Shown: positions 1-9,718, counted from the stretch's first letter. The stretch is DNA of 64,000 nt from Nitratireductor arenosus (GCF_009742725.1 NZ_WPHG01000002.1:952919-1016918); one strand, 5' to 3'. Translations and numbers: made by a program. Notes: generated by a model not told the origin, from the letters alone.

Positions 1-703
1 TCCCGATCTTGATCGTGTTGCCGAGCGCGTCCGTCTGCTCGGTGCTTTCCGGCGTCGCGTGCAGCGTCACCTCCTCACCCTGGCGCAGCATGACGAAGGT
101 CAGTTCGTCGCCGGCGCGGCCCGAGACGAGCCGCTGCACGTCGGCGAAGGTCTCGATCTTGCTGCCGTCCACTGTGACGAAACGATCGCCCGGCAGGAAG
201 CCGGCCGCGTCGGCCGGGCTGCCGGCGCGGATCTCCGACACGACCGGTTCGGAAACGAAGCGACCATAGGCGGCGAACATCACGGCGAAGACCACGATCG
301 TCAGCAGGAAATTGAACAGCGGGCCGGCGACCACGGTCGCCGCGCGCTTCCAGACCGATTGCAGGTGGAAGGCGCGCGCGCGATCGCTTTCGCTGAGCGC
401 TTCCATTTCGTCGGAGTCAGGCTGGCTGGTGGCGCTCATGTCGCCGACGAATTTGACGTAACCGCCGAGCGGAACGGCGGAGAGCTTCCAGCGCGTTCCA
501 TGCCGGTCGGTGAAACCGATCAGTTCGGGACCGAAGCCGATCGAAAACGCGTTGACGCCGATGCCGCACAGCCTGCCGATGAGATAGTGCCCCATCTCGT
601 GCACGAACACGACCACCGTCAGCACGAACAGGAACGGCACGATTGTACCGATCAAAAGACCGTTCGCGCCGATAATCGAGTCCAGCATGCCGCCCATTTC
701 CAT
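1..703 (-). CDS. rseP: RIP metalloprotease RseP, site-2 protease (3' part outside window)
   Basis: Inner-membrane zinc protease of the S2P family, which cuts membrane-bound anti-sigma factors and signal-peptide remnants inside the bilayer. The first 234 codons are visible; the C-terminal half, with the second metal-ligand motif, lies beyond the left edge. Residues 35-39 read HEMGH, the HExxH zinc motif, inside the first hydrophobic helix. A PDZ domain follows at about residues 115-200 (GSPADAAGFLPGDRF). Two close ATG codons exist, at 703 and 697; 703 is used. It is the last visible gene of the minus-strand block rpsB-tsf-pyrH-frr-uppS-cdsA-rseP, a standard alphaproteobacterial order linking translation, lipid precursor and envelope genes. 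Confidence 0.95.
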   Translation of the reverse strand, partial: MEMGGMLDSIIGANGLLIGTIVPFLFVLTVVVFVHEMGHYLIGRLCGIGVNAFSIGFGPELIGFTDRHGTRWKLSAVPLGGYVKFVGDMSATSQPDSDEMEALSESDRARAFHLQSVWKRAATVVAGPLFNFLLTIVVFAVMFAAYGRFVSEPVVSEIRAGSPADAAGFLPGDRFVTVDGSKIETFADVQRLVSGRAGDELTFVMLRQGEEVTLHATPESTEQTDALGNTIKIG

Positions 704-759
704 CTATCTGTTGCCCCATGCACGCGTCGGTCCGCTCTTGCGAGAAGGCCGAGCCGCGC

Positions 760-1575
760 TCAGCCGGATCCGAATGCGGCCAGGGGATCGTTCGGTCCCG
801 ACGCGGCCACGCCGATCAGGTAAAGGCCAATCACGGCGGCGACAAGACCGTCGACGCGATCCATGACGCCACCATGGCCCGGAATGAGGTTGGAGGAATC
901 TTTCGCGCCAAAATGACGCTTGAGCCAGGATTCGAACAAATCGCCGATTTGCGAGACAGCGCTCAAAAGCACGATCGATACGATCAGCAGCCCGCCGATT
1001 CGCAGACCCGAGACGGTTGCCACGGCCAGTCCGGCAACAACGGCGAACAGCACGCCGCCGACTGCCCCGCTCCAGGTCTTGCCCGGCGAGATCGCCGGCG
1101 CCAGTTTCGGCCCGCCCGCGAGCCGGCCGACGAAATAGGCGAAAATGTCGGTCGCCCACACGACGGCGAACAAGAACAGCACCGCGACCAGTCCCGCCGG
1201 CGCGTCGCCGCGAATGGCGGAGGCGGCGATCACCGGCAAGACCGCATAGGCGATGCCGCCGGCGCCCCAAAGCCCCTGCCCCGACACCAGGCCCGAAGCC
1301 AGAGCCAGCCCGATGCCGGCCGCGAGCGCAACCAGCACGGTCGATGGCGGCAGTCCGGCAAGCACCATCAGCAAAAGGACGCTCGCCACCACGCCCATCA
1401 ACGCGAAATGCGTCCTGTGGCGGGTCTGGCCGCTCAACAGGCACCATTCGATGAAAATGCCGCCGCCGACGGCGACAGCGAGCACGCGAAACGCCGCCCC
1501 GCCGAAATAGGTCAGGCCAAGCGCGACGCCGGCCAAGATGACGGCGGAGACGAGCCGCAGGTGGAAATTGCTCAT
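760..1575 (-). CDS. cdsA: phosphatidate cytidylyltransferase (CDP-diglyceride synthase)
   Basis: Integral membrane enzyme that makes CDP-diacylglycerol from phosphatidic acid and CTP, the branch point for phospholipid synthesis. The 271-residue product is almost entirely hydrophobic helices. Near the C-terminus, at about residues 216-242, it carries the family signature with the SWLKR, KDSS and HGGVMDRVD elements. The ATG at 1575 (protein start MSNFHLRL) is preferred over an in-frame start at 1653, which would run into uppS. It sits 43 bp downstream of uppS and 56 bp upstream of rseP on the same strand, so co-transcription is likely. Confidence 0.95.
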   Translation of the reverse strand: MSNFHLRLVSAVILAGVALGLTYFGGAAFRVLAVAVGGGIFIEWCLLSGQTRHRTHFALMGVVASVLLLMVLAGLPPSTVLVALAAGIGLALASGLVSGQGLWGAGGIAYAVLPVIAASAIRGDAPAGLVAVLFLFAVVWATDIFAYFVGRLAGGPKLAPAISPGKTWSGAVGGVLFAVVAGLAVATVSGLRIGGLLIVSIVLLSAVSQIGDLFESWLKRHFGAKDSSNLIPGHGGVMDRVDGLVAAVIGLYLIGVAASGPNDPLAAFGSG

Positions 1576-1618
1576 CGCCGCGCCCGACGCGAGGCCGGCA
1601 ATCGGTCCGGCCCGGCGT

Positions 1619-2338
1619 TCACGAGGCCACGTCCCTGGCGGCAACGCCGCCAAAGCGCCGATCCCGGTTTTCGAAGGTCTCGATGGCGGCGAGCAGGTCG
1701 TCGCGGCTGAAATCGGGCCAGTGGCCCGGCAGGTAGATGAATTCGGCGTAGGCGGCTTGCCACAGCAGGAAATTCGACAGCCGCTGGTCGCCGCCGGTGC
1801 GGATGATCAAGTCGGGATCGGGGATGCCGGCCGTATCGAGAAACGCGGCGAACGTGTCCTCGGTGACCTGGTCGGCGGTGATCTCGCCGCCCGCCGCCAT
1901 GCGCGCGATCTTGGCCGCGGCGCGGGCGATCTCGTCGCGCGCGCCGTAGTTGAAGGCGATGACGAGGTTCATCGCGGTATTGTCGTGGGTCAGCGCCTCA
2001 GCCTCTTCAAGCAGCGCCTTGATGTCGGGCTTCAGGCCCTTGCGGTCGCCGATCACGCGGACCTTGACGCCGTTTTGATGCAGTTCGGCAAGGTCGCGGC
2101 GGATGAAAAGCTTGAGCAGGCCCATCAGATCGTTGATCTCGGCTGCCGGACGCGACCAGTTTTCGGAGGAAAACGCATAGACCGTCAGCCAACCGATCCC
2201 GGCTTCGCCGGCCGCGCGCACGGTCTTGCGCAACACCTCCACGCCGGCGCGGTGGCCGGCCGTGCGCGGCATGCCGCGCGCCTTGGCCCAGCGGCCGTTG
2301 CCGTCCATGATGATCGCGATATGAGCCGGTTTGGTCAT
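1619..2338 (-). CDS. uppS: isoprenyl transferase (undecaprenyl diphosphate synthase)
   Basis: Cytosolic cis-prenyltransferase that condenses isopentenyl diphosphate onto farnesyl diphosphate to give the C55 lipid carrier of peptidoglycan synthesis. The protein is 239 residues, normal for the family. It shows the IMDGNGRWA motif with catalytic Asp12, the FSSENW motif, and the C-terminal [12 protein letters not shown] box. It lies between frr and cdsA with gaps of about 40 bp on each side, consistent with one transcript. Confidence 0.96.
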   Translation of the reverse strand: MTKPAHIAIIMDGNGRWAKARGMPRTAGHRAGVEVLRKTVRAAGEAGIGWLTVYAFSSENWSRPAAEINDLMGLLKLFIRRDLAELHQNGVKVRVIGDRKGLKPDIKALLEEAEALTHDNTAMNLVIAFNYGARDEIARAAAKIARMAAGGEITADQVTEDTFAAFLDTAGIPDPDLIIRTGGDQRLSNFLLWQAAYAEFIYLPGHWPDFSRDDLLAAIETFENRDRRFGGVAARDVAS

Positions 2339-2377
2339 CGCCGCCTTTCAGATCAGCAAACAGCCCCGTTGGTCCGA

Positions 2378-2938
2378 TCACACATGCATGATCTCGGCTT
2401 CCTTTTCGGCGAGCACGCTGTCGATCGAGGCGATCGTGTCGTCGGTCAGCTTTTGCACCTGGTCGGAGCGCGAGCGGACCTCATCCTGGCCGAGATCGCC
2501 GTCCTTTTCCATCTTCTTCAACCCCTCCATGCCGTCGCGCCGGACATGGCGGGCGGCCACGCGGGCGCTCTCGGCATATTGGTGGGCGATCTTGACCAGT
2601 TCCTTGCGCCGCTCCTCGTTCAGTTCGGGAAGCGGGATGCGCAGGGTCGTGCCGTCGACGATCGGGTTGAAGCCGAGATTGGATTCGCGGATGGCGCGGT
2701 CGACCGCGCCGACCAGCGTCTTGTCCCAGACCGAAATCTGGATCATGCGCGGTTCGGGAACGGTGACGGTGCCGACCTGGCTGATCGGCATCGGCGAGCC
2801 ATAGGCCGTGACCATGATCGGATCGAGCAAATTCGCCGACGCGCGTCCGGTCCGCAAGCTCGCCAGATCGTGCTTGAAGGCGTTTACCGCGCCCTCCATC
2901 CGCCGCTGCAAATCCTTGTAATCATATGCGCTGCTCAT
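2378..2938 (-). CDS. frr: ribosome recycling factor
   Basis: RRF acts with EF-G to split post-termination ribosomes. The product from the ATG at 2938 ([10 protein letters not shown]) is 186 residues, the usual length. Recognisable segments are [10 protein letters not shown] near the N-terminus, the VPEPR stretch, and the helical C-terminus with [15 protein letters not shown]. An in-frame upstream start at 3037 would overlap pyrH and adds a tail unlike the family, so it was not used. It follows pyrH by 40 bp. Confidence 0.96.
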   Translation of the reverse strand: MSSAYDYKDLQRRMEGAVNAFKHDLASLRTGRASANLLDPIMVTAYGSPMPISQVGTVTVPEPRMIQISVWDKTLVGAVDRAIRESNLGFNPIVDGTTLRIPLPELNEERRKELVKIAHQYAESARVAARHVRRDGMEGLKKMEKDGDLGQDEVRSRSDQVQKLTDDTIASIDSVLAEKEAEIMHV

Positions 2939-2978
2939 TGTCTGGCTCCGTCTTCCGGTGGCGTTCGCGGACCTTGTC

Positions 2979-3701
2979 TCAATCGTCGGAGACAATGGTG
3001 CAGCGGCCTTCTCCCTTGAGGATCGCTCCGAATCCACCCTTTTCGTGTATCGAATAGACGATTATCGGAATGTTGTTTTCGCGCGCAAGCGCAATCGCGG
3101 CGGTATCCATCACCGCCAGACCCTTTTGCAGCACCTCGCGGTGGGTGATGCGGTCGTAGCGGCGCGCGTCGGGGTTGTTTTTCGGGTCGGCCGAATAGAC
3201 GCCGTCGACCTGGGTGCCCTTGAACAGCGCATCGGCGCCGATCTCGGCGGCACGCAGTGCCGCGGCCGAATCGGTGGTGAAGAAGGGATTGCCCGTTCCG
3301 CCGGCGAAGATGACCACCTTGCCCGCGTTCATATAGGCCGTCGCCTTGCGCTGGGAAAAGCTCTCGCACAGTTCGGGCATGGCGATCGCCGAAAGCACGA
3401 CCGCGTCGACCCCGATCTTGACCAGCGAGGTGCGCATGGCGAGCGAATTGATGACAGTGGCGAGCATGCCCATATGGTCGCCGGTCACCCGGTCGCCGCC
3501 GGCCGAGGCCACCGCGACGCCGCGGAAAATATTGCCGCCGCCGATGACCAGCCCGACCTCGACGCCGAGCGCCCGCGCCTCGGCGATGTCGGCGGCGACC
3601 TGGTCGGCCACCGAGACGTCGATGCCGAACCCCTGCTTGCCCATCAACGCCTCGCCGGATGCTTTCAACAGGACGCGGCGATAGGGCGGGTTGGCGGGCA
3701 T
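2979..3701 (-). CDS. pyrH: UMP kinase
   Basis: Hexameric amino acid kinase-fold enzyme that phosphorylates UMP to UDP. The product is 240 residues from the ATG at 3701 ([10 protein letters not shown]). Visible motifs are [11 protein letters not shown] for phosphate binding, [10 protein letters not shown], the [14 protein letters not shown] nucleotide segment, and DGVYSADPK. It follows tsf after about 105 bp that contain a strong hairpin, and leads frr, uppS, cdsA and rseP. Confidence 0.96.
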   Translation of the reverse strand: MPANPPYRRVLLKASGEALMGKQGFGIDVSVADQVAADIAEARALGVEVGLVIGGGNIFRGVAVASAGGDRVTGDHMGMLATVINSLAMRTSLVKIGVDAVVLSAIAMPELCESFSQRKATAYMNAGKVVIFAGGTGNPFFTTDSAAALRAAEIGADALFKGTQVDGVYSADPKNNPDARRYDRITHREVLQKGLAVMDTAAIALARENNIPIIVYSIHEKGGFGAILKGEGRCTIVSDD

Positions 3702-3751
3702 CACACACTCTTTGTCGTTCGGGGAACCGTTGCGCGGCTTGCGATACACGA

Positions 3752-3779
3752 AGGGCGTCGCGATGTCACGCGACGCCCT
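3752..3779 (-). terminator. strong hairpin between tsf and pyrH
   Basis: The arms 3752-3762 and 3769-3779 are an exact 11-bp inverted repeat (agggcgtcgcg and its complement) around a 6-nt loop. It lies 28 bp after the tsf stop, in the direction of tsf transcription. The minus strand has no T-run after the hairpin, so this is more likely an mRNA 3'-end stabiliser or partial attenuator than a full intrinsic terminator. Confidence 0.5.
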
Positions 3780-3806
3780 GATAGTGCTTGCGGTGCTAAG
3801 ATAGAG

Positions 3807-4730
3807 TTATTTTTTGACCGCCGCGGCTACTTCGGCGGCGAAATCGCTTTGCTCGCGCTCGATACCCTCGCCGAGAGCGAAACGCACGAAACCGGTCAGC
3901 TTGGCGGGTGCGCCGATCGTCGCTTCGGCTTCTTTCAGCGCCTGTTCGACGGTGAGGTCCGGATTGATGACGAAGGCCTGCTTCACCAGCACCACTTCCT
4001 CGTAGAACTTGCGCAGCCGGCCCTCGACCATCTTGTCGATGATGTTGTCGGGCTTGCCGGAGGCGCGCGCCTGGTCGGCGAAGATTTCGCGCTCCCGGGC
4101 CACCGCTGCCGGATTGAGTTCCTCCGTGGTCAGCGCCATCGGGTTGGTCGCGGCGACATGCATGGCGACCTGGCGCGCGAAGGCGCGCGCCGCCTCGGCG
4201 TCGCCGGCGGTCTCGATACCGACGAGCACGCCGAGCTTGCCGAGATTGTCGCCGACGGCATTGTGGACATAGGTCGCCACCGCGCCCTGCCCCACCGTCA
4301 GCTTGGCCGAGCGGCGCAGGCTCAAATTCTCGCCGATGGTCGCGATCGCGTCGCGCACCTGGTCGACAACCGGCTTGCCGGTGCCGGGATAGGCGACCTG
4401 GGCGACCGCGTCGGTCGATCCGTCAGTCGCAAGCGCAACCGCTGCGATGTCGCGGACCAGGTCCTGGAAAGCCTCGTTGCGGGCGACGAAATCGGTCTCG
4501 GAATTGACTTCCACAACGATGCCGGCATTGCCGTCGGCGGCGACGCCGATCAGGCCCTCGGCGGCGGTGCGGCCGGCCTTCTTGTCCGCCTTGGCGACGC
4601 CCTTCTTGCGCAGGAAGTCGACCGCGGCTTCCATGTCGCCGCCGGTTTCCGTCAGCGCGCTCTTGCAGTCCATCATGCCCGCGCCGGTCATCTCGCGGAG
4701 CTCTTTCACCTGTGCAGCCGAAATGCTCAT
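3807..4730 (-). CDS. tsf: translation elongation factor Ts
   Basis: Guanine-nucleotide exchange factor for EF-Tu. The protein from the ATG at 4730 ([20 protein letters not shown]) is 307 residues, the usual length. The N-terminal UBA-like region with [11 protein letters not shown] and the conserved [12 protein letters not shown] motif are clear, followed by the two core repeats and HVAATNP. Reading further upstream in frame only adds the spacer behind rpsB and is not used. It is the partner gene of rpsB, 139 bp upstream. Confidence 0.97.
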   Translation of the reverse strand: MSISAAQVKELREMTGAGMMDCKSALTETGGDMEAAVDFLRKKGVAKADKKAGRTAAEGLIGVAADGNAGIVVEVNSETDFVARNEAFQDLVRDIAAVALATDGSTDAVAQVAYPGTGKPVVDQVRDAIATIGENLSLRRSAKLTVGQGAVATYVHNAVGDNLGKLGVLVGIETAGDAEAARAFARQVAMHVAATNPMALTTEELNPAAVAREREIFADQARASGKPDNIIDKMVEGRLRKFYEEVVLVKQAFVINPDLTVEQALKEAEATIGAPAKLTGFVRFALGEGIEREQSDFAAEVAAAVKK

Positions 4731-4869
4731 CTCTACCTCTCGTACCAAGCCGGGTCGGACGCCGTCCGGCAGTCCTGCGCAACCGTTGCGCACACCCGGG
4801 AATGCCTCGTTCGCGGCCGGCACGGTTGGCACCATGCCGGTCCGCCTCGCAGATTGCTGCGACGGATTT

Positions 4870-5685
4870 TTACGCGCTCTTGCCGGCTTCGGCTTCGGGC
4901 GCAGGCGCGGCTTCGGAGGCCGGCGCGGCTTCGGGTTCCAGCGCGGGCTCGTCAGGAGCTTCCTCGGACGCGCCGACATCGACGCCGAGCGCGCCCTGCT
5001 GACGCGCGATGCCGTCGATCGCCGCCTTGGCGATCAGATCGCAATAAAGCGAGATGGCGCGCGCGGCGTCGTCGTTGCCCGGGATCGGGTAATCGACGAT
5101 GTCCGGATCGCAATTGGAATCGACGATCGCCACGACCGGAATGCCCAGCCGCTTGGCTTCCTGGATCGCGATCGCTTCCTTGTTGGTGTCGATCACGAAC
5201 ATCAGGTCCGGGGTCGAGCCCATGTCGCGGATGCCGCCGAGGGCCTTGTTGAGCTTTTCGCGCTCGCGCTCGAGGTTGAGTCGCTCCTTCTTGGTGAAGC
5301 CCTGGGCGTCGCCGGCCAGCAATTCGTCAAGCTTGCGCAGGCGCTGGATCGAATGGGAAATCGTCTTCCAGTTGGTCAGCATGCCGCCCAGCCAGCGCGC
5401 ATTGACGAAATATTGCGCCGAACGCTGCGCCGAATCGGCGATGATCTCGGACGCCTGACGCTTAGTGCCGACCATCAGCACGCGGCCGCCGGCGGCCACC
5501 GTGTCGGAGACTACCTTGAGCGCCTGGTGCAGCAGCGGAACGGTCTGCGACAGGTCGATGACGTGGACGTTGTTGCGGGCGCCGAAGATGTAGGACGCCA
5601 TTTTCGGGTTCCAGCGGTGGGTCTGGTGGCCGAAATGAACGCCGGCTTCCAAAAGCTGACGCATGCTGAAATCGGGCAGTGCCAT
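4870..5685 (-). CDS. rpsB: 30S ribosomal protein S2
   Basis: S2 binds the 30S subunit late in assembly and is needed for S1 docking. The core starts at the ATG at 5685 ([15 protein letters not shown]) and includes [22 protein letters not shown] and [13 protein letters not shown]. The protein is 271 residues, with a C-terminal tail of about 35 residues made of Ala, Glu and Pro ([17 protein letters not shown]). Similar acidic tails occur on S2 of other alphaproteobacteria, and it is probably unstructured. Confidence 0.97.
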   Translation of the reverse strand: MALPDFSMRQLLEAGVHFGHQTHRWNPKMASYIFGARNNVHVIDLSQTVPLLHQALKVVSDTVAAGGRVLMVGTKRQASEIIADSAQRSAQYFVNARWLGGMLTNWKTISHSIQRLRKLDELLAGDAQGFTKKERLNLEREREKLNKALGGIRDMGSTPDLMFVIDTNKEAIAIQEAKRLGIPVVAIVDSNCDPDIVDYPIPGNDDAARAISLYCDLIAKAAIDGIARQQGALGVDVGASEEAPDEPALEPEAAPASEAAPAPEAEAGKSA

Positions 5686-5812
5686 AGGGTTTTCCTTTCC
5701 GGTTTGGCCTCCACGGGCGAACGACGACACCGCGTTTGCGATGACGCCACCGGCGGCGACGACCGGATTTCTCCCGGCGCGTTACCAATCCCCGTGTGTG
5801 GAATGAGCGCGC

Positions 5813-5841
5813 AAATAGGGGATTTTACCCGCTAATGCAAG
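5813..5841 (-). promoter_or_regulatory. predicted sigma70-type promoter of rpsB-tsf
   Basis: Read on the minus strand there is a -35 box CTTGCA (5841-5836), a 17-bp spacer and a -10 box CTATTT (5818-5813), close to alphaproteobacterial consensus. It implies a 5' leader of roughly 120 nt before rpsB, long enough for S2 autoregulation, but no known leader structure was recognised. Prediction from the sequence only. Confidence 0.45.
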
Positions 5842-5886
5842 CCTTGTGCCTGCCTGCCGTCCTGCCGGGCCTGCGCGGGCGGGTTT

Positions 5887-6213
5887 TTACGAGCCGGCAG
5901 CTCTCTTGCGTCCTGCCCGCGCCGCAAGCGACGTCTGCTCGCGCCATTTGCCGTTCGGCACCCGAACCCGCCGGAACACCGCGACGATCTCCTCGCGTCC
6001 GCAGGCGACCGCACCCAGCGCCAGCGCTCGGCTGCGCTCCAGCCCGGTAATGTCGTAATGGGGCGCCGACGTCTTCGGCGGCCCCTGGTAGGAGAGCCGG
6101 GTGATGCCGAGCCTGGCAGCGAAGCCGTGCAGTTCCTCGGGGCTGTCGGCCAGCAGATGGCACCATTTCCGGCCGGCGAAGCGCCACAGGGGACGGTCGA
6201 CATAAACGGCCAT
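5887..6213 (-). CDS. DUF4031 domain-containing protein
   Basis: A 108-residue soluble protein of the DUF4031 family, function unknown. It begins MAVYVDRPLWRFAGRKWCH and keeps the family's HLLADSPEELHGFAARLG and PHYDITGLERSRAL segments. The C-terminus is a basic tail (RAGRKRAAGS). The stop of eipB lies 11 bp upstream on the same strand, so the two genes are probably co-transcribed. Confidence 0.85.
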   Translation of the reverse strand: MAVYVDRPLWRFAGRKWCHLLADSPEELHGFAARLGITRLSYQGPPKTSAPHYDITGLERSRALALGAVACGREEIVAVFRRVRVPNGKWREQTSLAARAGRKRAAGS

Positions 6214-6224
6214 CGCGCCGGCCG

Positions 6225-7037
6225 TCAGTTCCCGCAGCCCGCCGGCTGCTCGAACACCGCCAGATCGACCAACTTTCCGGACATGGAAAAATCGCCATAA
6301 TCCATGACGAGGTCGCGGGTGATGCCGTTGGGATGCAATTTGAAGTCGATGCGGTAGTCCGGCAGTTCCTCACCTTTCGAAAGATCGAAATAGGCGATCG
6401 ACACCGGCCAATAACGCGCCGGCTCGATGGTGCCGGCGGCCGGGAACTCGCCGTCTTGCGGATCGGTGGTTTCCGACTGGCCGATGATCACCGTCGTCGT
6501 CATGATGCGGTCGGCGTCCTCGGACCCGTCATACAGGTTGGTTTCGTAGAAGGTCTCGCCCGCTTCGGCCTTGTCGATCAGCTCCTCCAGGTGGCGGGTG
6601 GGAAACTGGGTCGCCTCCAGCGTCACGGTGCCGCGCTCGGGCTTGTCGATCTCAATCACGGTGGCGCCGTCCTCAAGCCGGGCACGACCCTTGACCTCAC
6701 GGTCGAGCGCGCGGTCGACATAGGCCTTGGTGACGAAATCGAAACTGTTGCCGCCCGGTCCCTCGTAGGTCGATGTCTGCTGGTCGGTCATGCGCGAGAC
6801 GTCGGCGGTGTGGATCTGGGTGACGAAGCGGAAATTGACCGTATAGCCCTCGCAGGCCGATCCGTTGAACTCGTAGACCATGCGTCCGCGCGCCGCCGTG
6901 ATGCCCGAACGGTCGGAGGCTTCGTCGAGCGATATGTCGTAGACGGCCCGGTGCGGAACCAGGCCCGGCTGGGCCATGGCCGGCGCCGCGACAAGCCCGC
7001 AAAAGGCGCTGGTGGCGAAAGCGCGGATGACGCGCAT
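6225..7037 (-). CDS. EipB family periplasmic envelope-integrity protein (DUF1849)
   Basis: Periplasmic beta-spiral protein of the EipB/DUF1849 family; in Brucella EipB supports envelope integrity and virulence. The start at 7037 gives a signal peptide (MRVIRAFATSAFCGLVAAPAMAQ is the N-terminal region, cleavage after AMA). The mature part starts LVPHRAVYDISL. Two cysteines, Cys62 (NGSACEGY) and Cys268 (PAGCGN), are placed like the conserved disulfide of Brucella EipB. The length of 270 residues fits. Extending to an upstream in-frame start at 7256 would cross the predicted promoter. Confidence 0.9.
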   Translation of the reverse strand: MRVIRAFATSAFCGLVAAPAMAQPGLVPHRAVYDISLDEASDRSGITAARGRMVYEFNGSACEGYTVNFRFVTQIHTADVSRMTDQQTSTYEGPGGNSFDFVTKAYVDRALDREVKGRARLEDGATVIEIDKPERGTVTLEATQFPTRHLEELIDKAEAGETFYETNLYDGSEDADRIMTTTVIIGQSETTDPQDGEFPAAGTIEPARYWPVSIAYFDLSKGEELPDYRIDFKLHPNGITRDLVMDYGDFSMSGKLVDLAVFEQPAGCGN

Positions 7038-7126
7038 GACAGTCTCCCTGACCTCCGCCGCGGCGGATCTTGAATGACGGTCGGTGGCGTTTGCGCCGTC
7101 ATATGGCTGATTCCTGGGCACAGTAT

Positions 7127-7155
7127 TAAATATGGCTTGGCGGAAGCCAGAGCAA
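7127..7155 (-). promoter_or_regulatory. predicted promoter of eipB
   Basis: On the minus strand TTGCTC (7155-7150) and TATTTA (7132-7127) are separated by 17 bp, about 90 bp before the eipB start. The position between the divergent eipB and ridA-like genes fits. Prediction only. Confidence 0.4.
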
Positions 7156-7227
7156 ATTACACTGTTGGCGCACCGGTACCGTGCCGAAGACAGCGGGAAG
7201 CGCCACGATAGAGGGGGCCGCACGATC

Positions 7228-7686
7228 ATGACAGCCGAACAGCGCCTGGCCGACATGGGCTACGATCTGCCGCCTGCCGCTTCCGCGGCCGGTAACTATC
7301 TGCCCTTCGTGCGAACCGGTTCGCTCTTGATGATCTCCGGGCAATTGCCGCTCAGGGACGGCAGGCTGATCGCTACCGGGCTGCTCGGCCGCGAGTTGAC
7401 GACAAATCAGGGCCAGGACGCCGCGCGTCAATGCGCCTTGAACCTGCTCGCCCAGGCCCGGGCGGGCGCCGGCGATCTGGAAAACATCGTCCGGCTGGTG
7501 AAGATCACCGCCTTCGTCGCCTCGACGCCGGACTTCACCGAACAGCATCTGGTCGCCAACGGCGCCTCCGACCTGCTGGCCGACGTGCTGGGCGAGCGCG
7601 GCCGGCATGCGCGCGCCGCCGTCGGCACCGCGGTCCTGCCGCTCAACGCGCCGGTCGAGATCGAGGCGATGTTCGAACTTGGCTGA
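7228..7686 (+). CDS. RidA family protein
   Basis: Member of the RidA/YjgF/YER057c family; RidA proteins hydrolyse reactive enamines and imines released by PLP enzymes, though many paralogues have other roles. The 152-residue product from the ATG at 7228 begins MTAEQRLADMGYDLP and has the SGQLPLRDGR strand, ALNLLAQARAGAGDL, and VRLVKITAFVAS. It is longer than classical RidA (about 130 residues), matching the YjgF-like subgroup. Its stop overlaps or abuts the start of the downstream phosphodiesterase gene, so the two form an operon. Confidence 0.9.
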   Translation: MTAEQRLADMGYDLPPAASAAGNYLPFVRTGSLLMISGQLPLRDGRLIATGLLGRELTTNQGQDAARQCALNLLAQARAGAGDLENIVRLVKITAFVASTPDFTEQHLVANGASDLLADVLGERGRHARAAVGTAVLPLNAPVEIEAMFELG

Positions 7687-7693
7687 GCGTGCC

Positions 7694-8419
7694 GTGCACG
7701 ACCTGTCGTGGCTGACCGCGCGCCCGATCGCGCATCGCGGCCTGCACGACCTCAACCGGATGCGCTGGGAAAACACCCTGCCCGCCTTCGAGGCGGCCTG
7801 CGCCAAGGGTTATGCGATCGAATGCGACGTCAGGCTTTCAGCCGACGGGGTGGCGGTGGTCTTTCACGACGCCGAACTGGACCGCCTCACCGGCCGGCCG
7901 GGGCTTGTCCATCACCATACGGCCGCCGAACTGGGCGCGATGCGGGTCGGGGAAACCGACGCCCGCGTGCCCTCCCTTTCCGAGACGCTCGCCTGCGTTG
8001 CCGGGCGGGTGCCGCTGGTCATCGAGCTGAAAGGGACCGAGGGCGCCGATGCGGGGCTGGTGCGCGCCGTGGGCCGCGATCTCGCTGCCTATTCCGGCCG
8101 GGCGGCGATCATGTCCTTCGACCCCTGGCTTGTGCGGCGTTTTTCGGCCGACGCGGCGGGCATTCCCGCCGGGCTGACCGCCATGGGCACGGAGATCGAG
8201 CAACTGGAAAACCATTTTTCCATGCTGGCGCACGGCATCGATTTCGTTTCCTACGGGGTTTCCGACCTGCCGAATCCGTTCGTTGCCTTTGTCCGCGAAA
8301 GGCTCGGCATGCCGGTCATCACCTGGACGGTGCGCACGCCAGACGACATCGCCCGCACCGTCGCCTTCGCCGACCAGATGACGTTTGAGGGCTTCGAGCC
8401 CACTCTCGCCGCCCGATGA
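7694..8419 (+). CDS. glycerophosphodiester phosphodiesterase family protein
   Basis: GDPD-fold metal-dependent phosphodiesterase, expected to release glycerol 3-phosphate from glycerophosphodiesters. Catalytic elements are PIAHRGLHD (HRG), ENTLPAFE, and ECDVRLSADGVAVVFHD with the acidic metal ligands and second His. No signal peptide is seen, so it is probably cytoplasmic. The start is uncertain: GTG at 7694 is used (241 residues), while TTG at 7679 would overlap the stop of the RidA gene by 8 bp and is also possible. Confidence 0.88.
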   Translation: MHDLSWLTARPIAHRGLHDLNRMRWENTLPAFEAACAKGYAIECDVRLSADGVAVVFHDAELDRLTGRPGLVHHHTAAELGAMRVGETDARVPSLSETLACVAGRVPLVIELKGTEGADAGLVRAVGRDLAAYSGRAAIMSFDPWLVRRFSADAAGIPAGLTAMGTEIEQLENHFSMLAHGIDFVSYGVSDLPNPFVAFVRERLGMPVITWTVRTPDDIARTVAFADQMTFEGFEPTLAAR

Positions 8420-8471
8420 GGAGAGAGGCCGGGTTTTGCCTTGCAAGCCGGACCGGGCACCATATCTTGGC

Positions 8472-9680
8472 ATGATGGCGACAGACGGCGAATGCAATGG
8501 CTCCACCGAGGCGGACGAATTCGTCATTCGCGTCGTGCCCTCGTTCAGCCAGTTCACCGAAGCCGAATGGCGGATGCTCGCCGGCACCTGTCGCGACGAT
8601 GAAAAAACACCCTACAACCCCTTTATTTCGCACGGATTCCTGAGTTCATTGGAAGAGGCTGGCTGCGCCGTCCGCGAAACCGGTTGGCAGCCCCAGCACC
8701 TGCGCCTCGAAGGTCCCGGCGGTGTCCTCCTCGGTGCCGTTCCATGTTTTTTGAAATCGCACAGCCAGGGCGAATACGTCTTCGATCACGGCTGGGCCGA
8801 TGCGTTCGAGCGCGCCGGCGGCGCCTATTATCCCAAGCTCCAGGTCTCGGTACCGTTCACGCCGGCGACCGGCCCGCGCCTGCTCGCCCGGCGCGGCGGC
8901 GATCCGGCACCGGCGCGCGGTGCGCTCGCGGCCGGGCTGACGACGCTGGCCGAACGTCTCGGCGTGTCGTCGGCCCATGTCACCTTCGCGCCGGAGCCGG
9001 AAGTCGATGCTCTGCAACAGGCCGGGTTCCTGCACCGGACCGACCAGCAGTTTCATTTCCGCAACCAGGATTACGGATCCTTCGACGACTTCCTGTCCTC
9101 GCTCGCCTCGCGCAAGCGCAAGGCGATCCGCAAGGAGCGTCGCGACGCGCTTGGAGAGGCAATCACCATCGAATGGCTCAGCGGTCGTGATCTGACGGAA
9201 GCGGTCTGGGACGATTTTTATCGCTTCTACATCGATACCGGCGGGCGCAAATGGGGCCGGCCCTATCTCACCCGGCGCTTCTTTTCGCTGATCGGCGAGC
9301 GCATGGGCAACGACATTTTGCTGGTCATGGCGCGGCGCGGCGGGCGCCATATCGCCGGCGCGATCAATTTCATCGGCGGCGACACGCTGTTCGGCCGGCA
9401 TTGGGGCTGTGTGGAGGACCACCCGTTCCTGCATTTCGAGGTTTGTTATTACCAGGCGATCGCGTTTGCCATCGAACGCGGGCTGAAAGTGGTGGAGGCC
9501 GGCGCGCAGGGGCCGCATAAGCTGGCGCGCGGCTACGTGCCGGTCACCACCCATTCCGCGCATTTCATCGCCCATCCGGGGCTCAGGCGCGCGGTCGCCG
9601 ACTATCTCGACCACGAGCGCGCCGATGTCGCCCGTGTCGGCGCCTATTTCGAGGACCACGCCCCGTTCAGAAAACCGTGA
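8472..9680 (+). CDS. GNAT family N-acetyltransferase (DUF482, peptidogalycan biosynthesis-like)
   Basis: A 402-residue protein of the DUF482/FemX-like acyltransferase group within the GNAT superfamily. Typical segments are YNPFISHGFLSSLEEAG, YYPKLQVSVPFTPATGPRLL, RNQDYGSFDDFLSSL-ASRKRK, and the C-terminal EAGAQGPHKLARGYVP. The substrate is not established for the family. Adjacent ATG codons at 8472 and 8475 both serve as candidates. It lies about 50 bp after the phosphodiesterase gene on the same strand. Confidence 0.88.
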   Translation: MMATDGECNGSTEADEFVIRVVPSFSQFTEAEWRMLAGTCRDDEKTPYNPFISHGFLSSLEEAGCAVRETGWQPQHLRLEGPGGVLLGAVPCFLKSHSQGEYVFDHGWADAFERAGGAYYPKLQVSVPFTPATGPRLLARRGGDPAPARGALAAGLTTLAERLGVSSAHVTFAPEPEVDALQQAGFLHRTDQQFHFRNQDYGSFDDFLSSLASRKRKAIRKERRDALGEAITIEWLSGRDLTEAVWDDFYRFYIDTGGRKWGRPYLTRRFFSLIGERMGNDILLVMARRGGRHIAGAINFIGGDTLFGRHWGCVEDHPFLHFEVCYYQAIAFAIERGLKVVEAGAQGPHKLARGYVPVTTHSAHFIAHPGLRRAVADYLDHERADVARVGAYFEDHAPFRKP

Positions 9681-9718
9681 TCGCGACGGCCGCTCAAAAA
9701 TGGGGTCGCGCTGGCCGC

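Noticed and set aside
2958..5252. 764-codon plus-strand open frame across pyrH, tsf and rpsB
   Set aside because: It runs antisense through three well-conserved genes and has no ribosome-binding site or family match.
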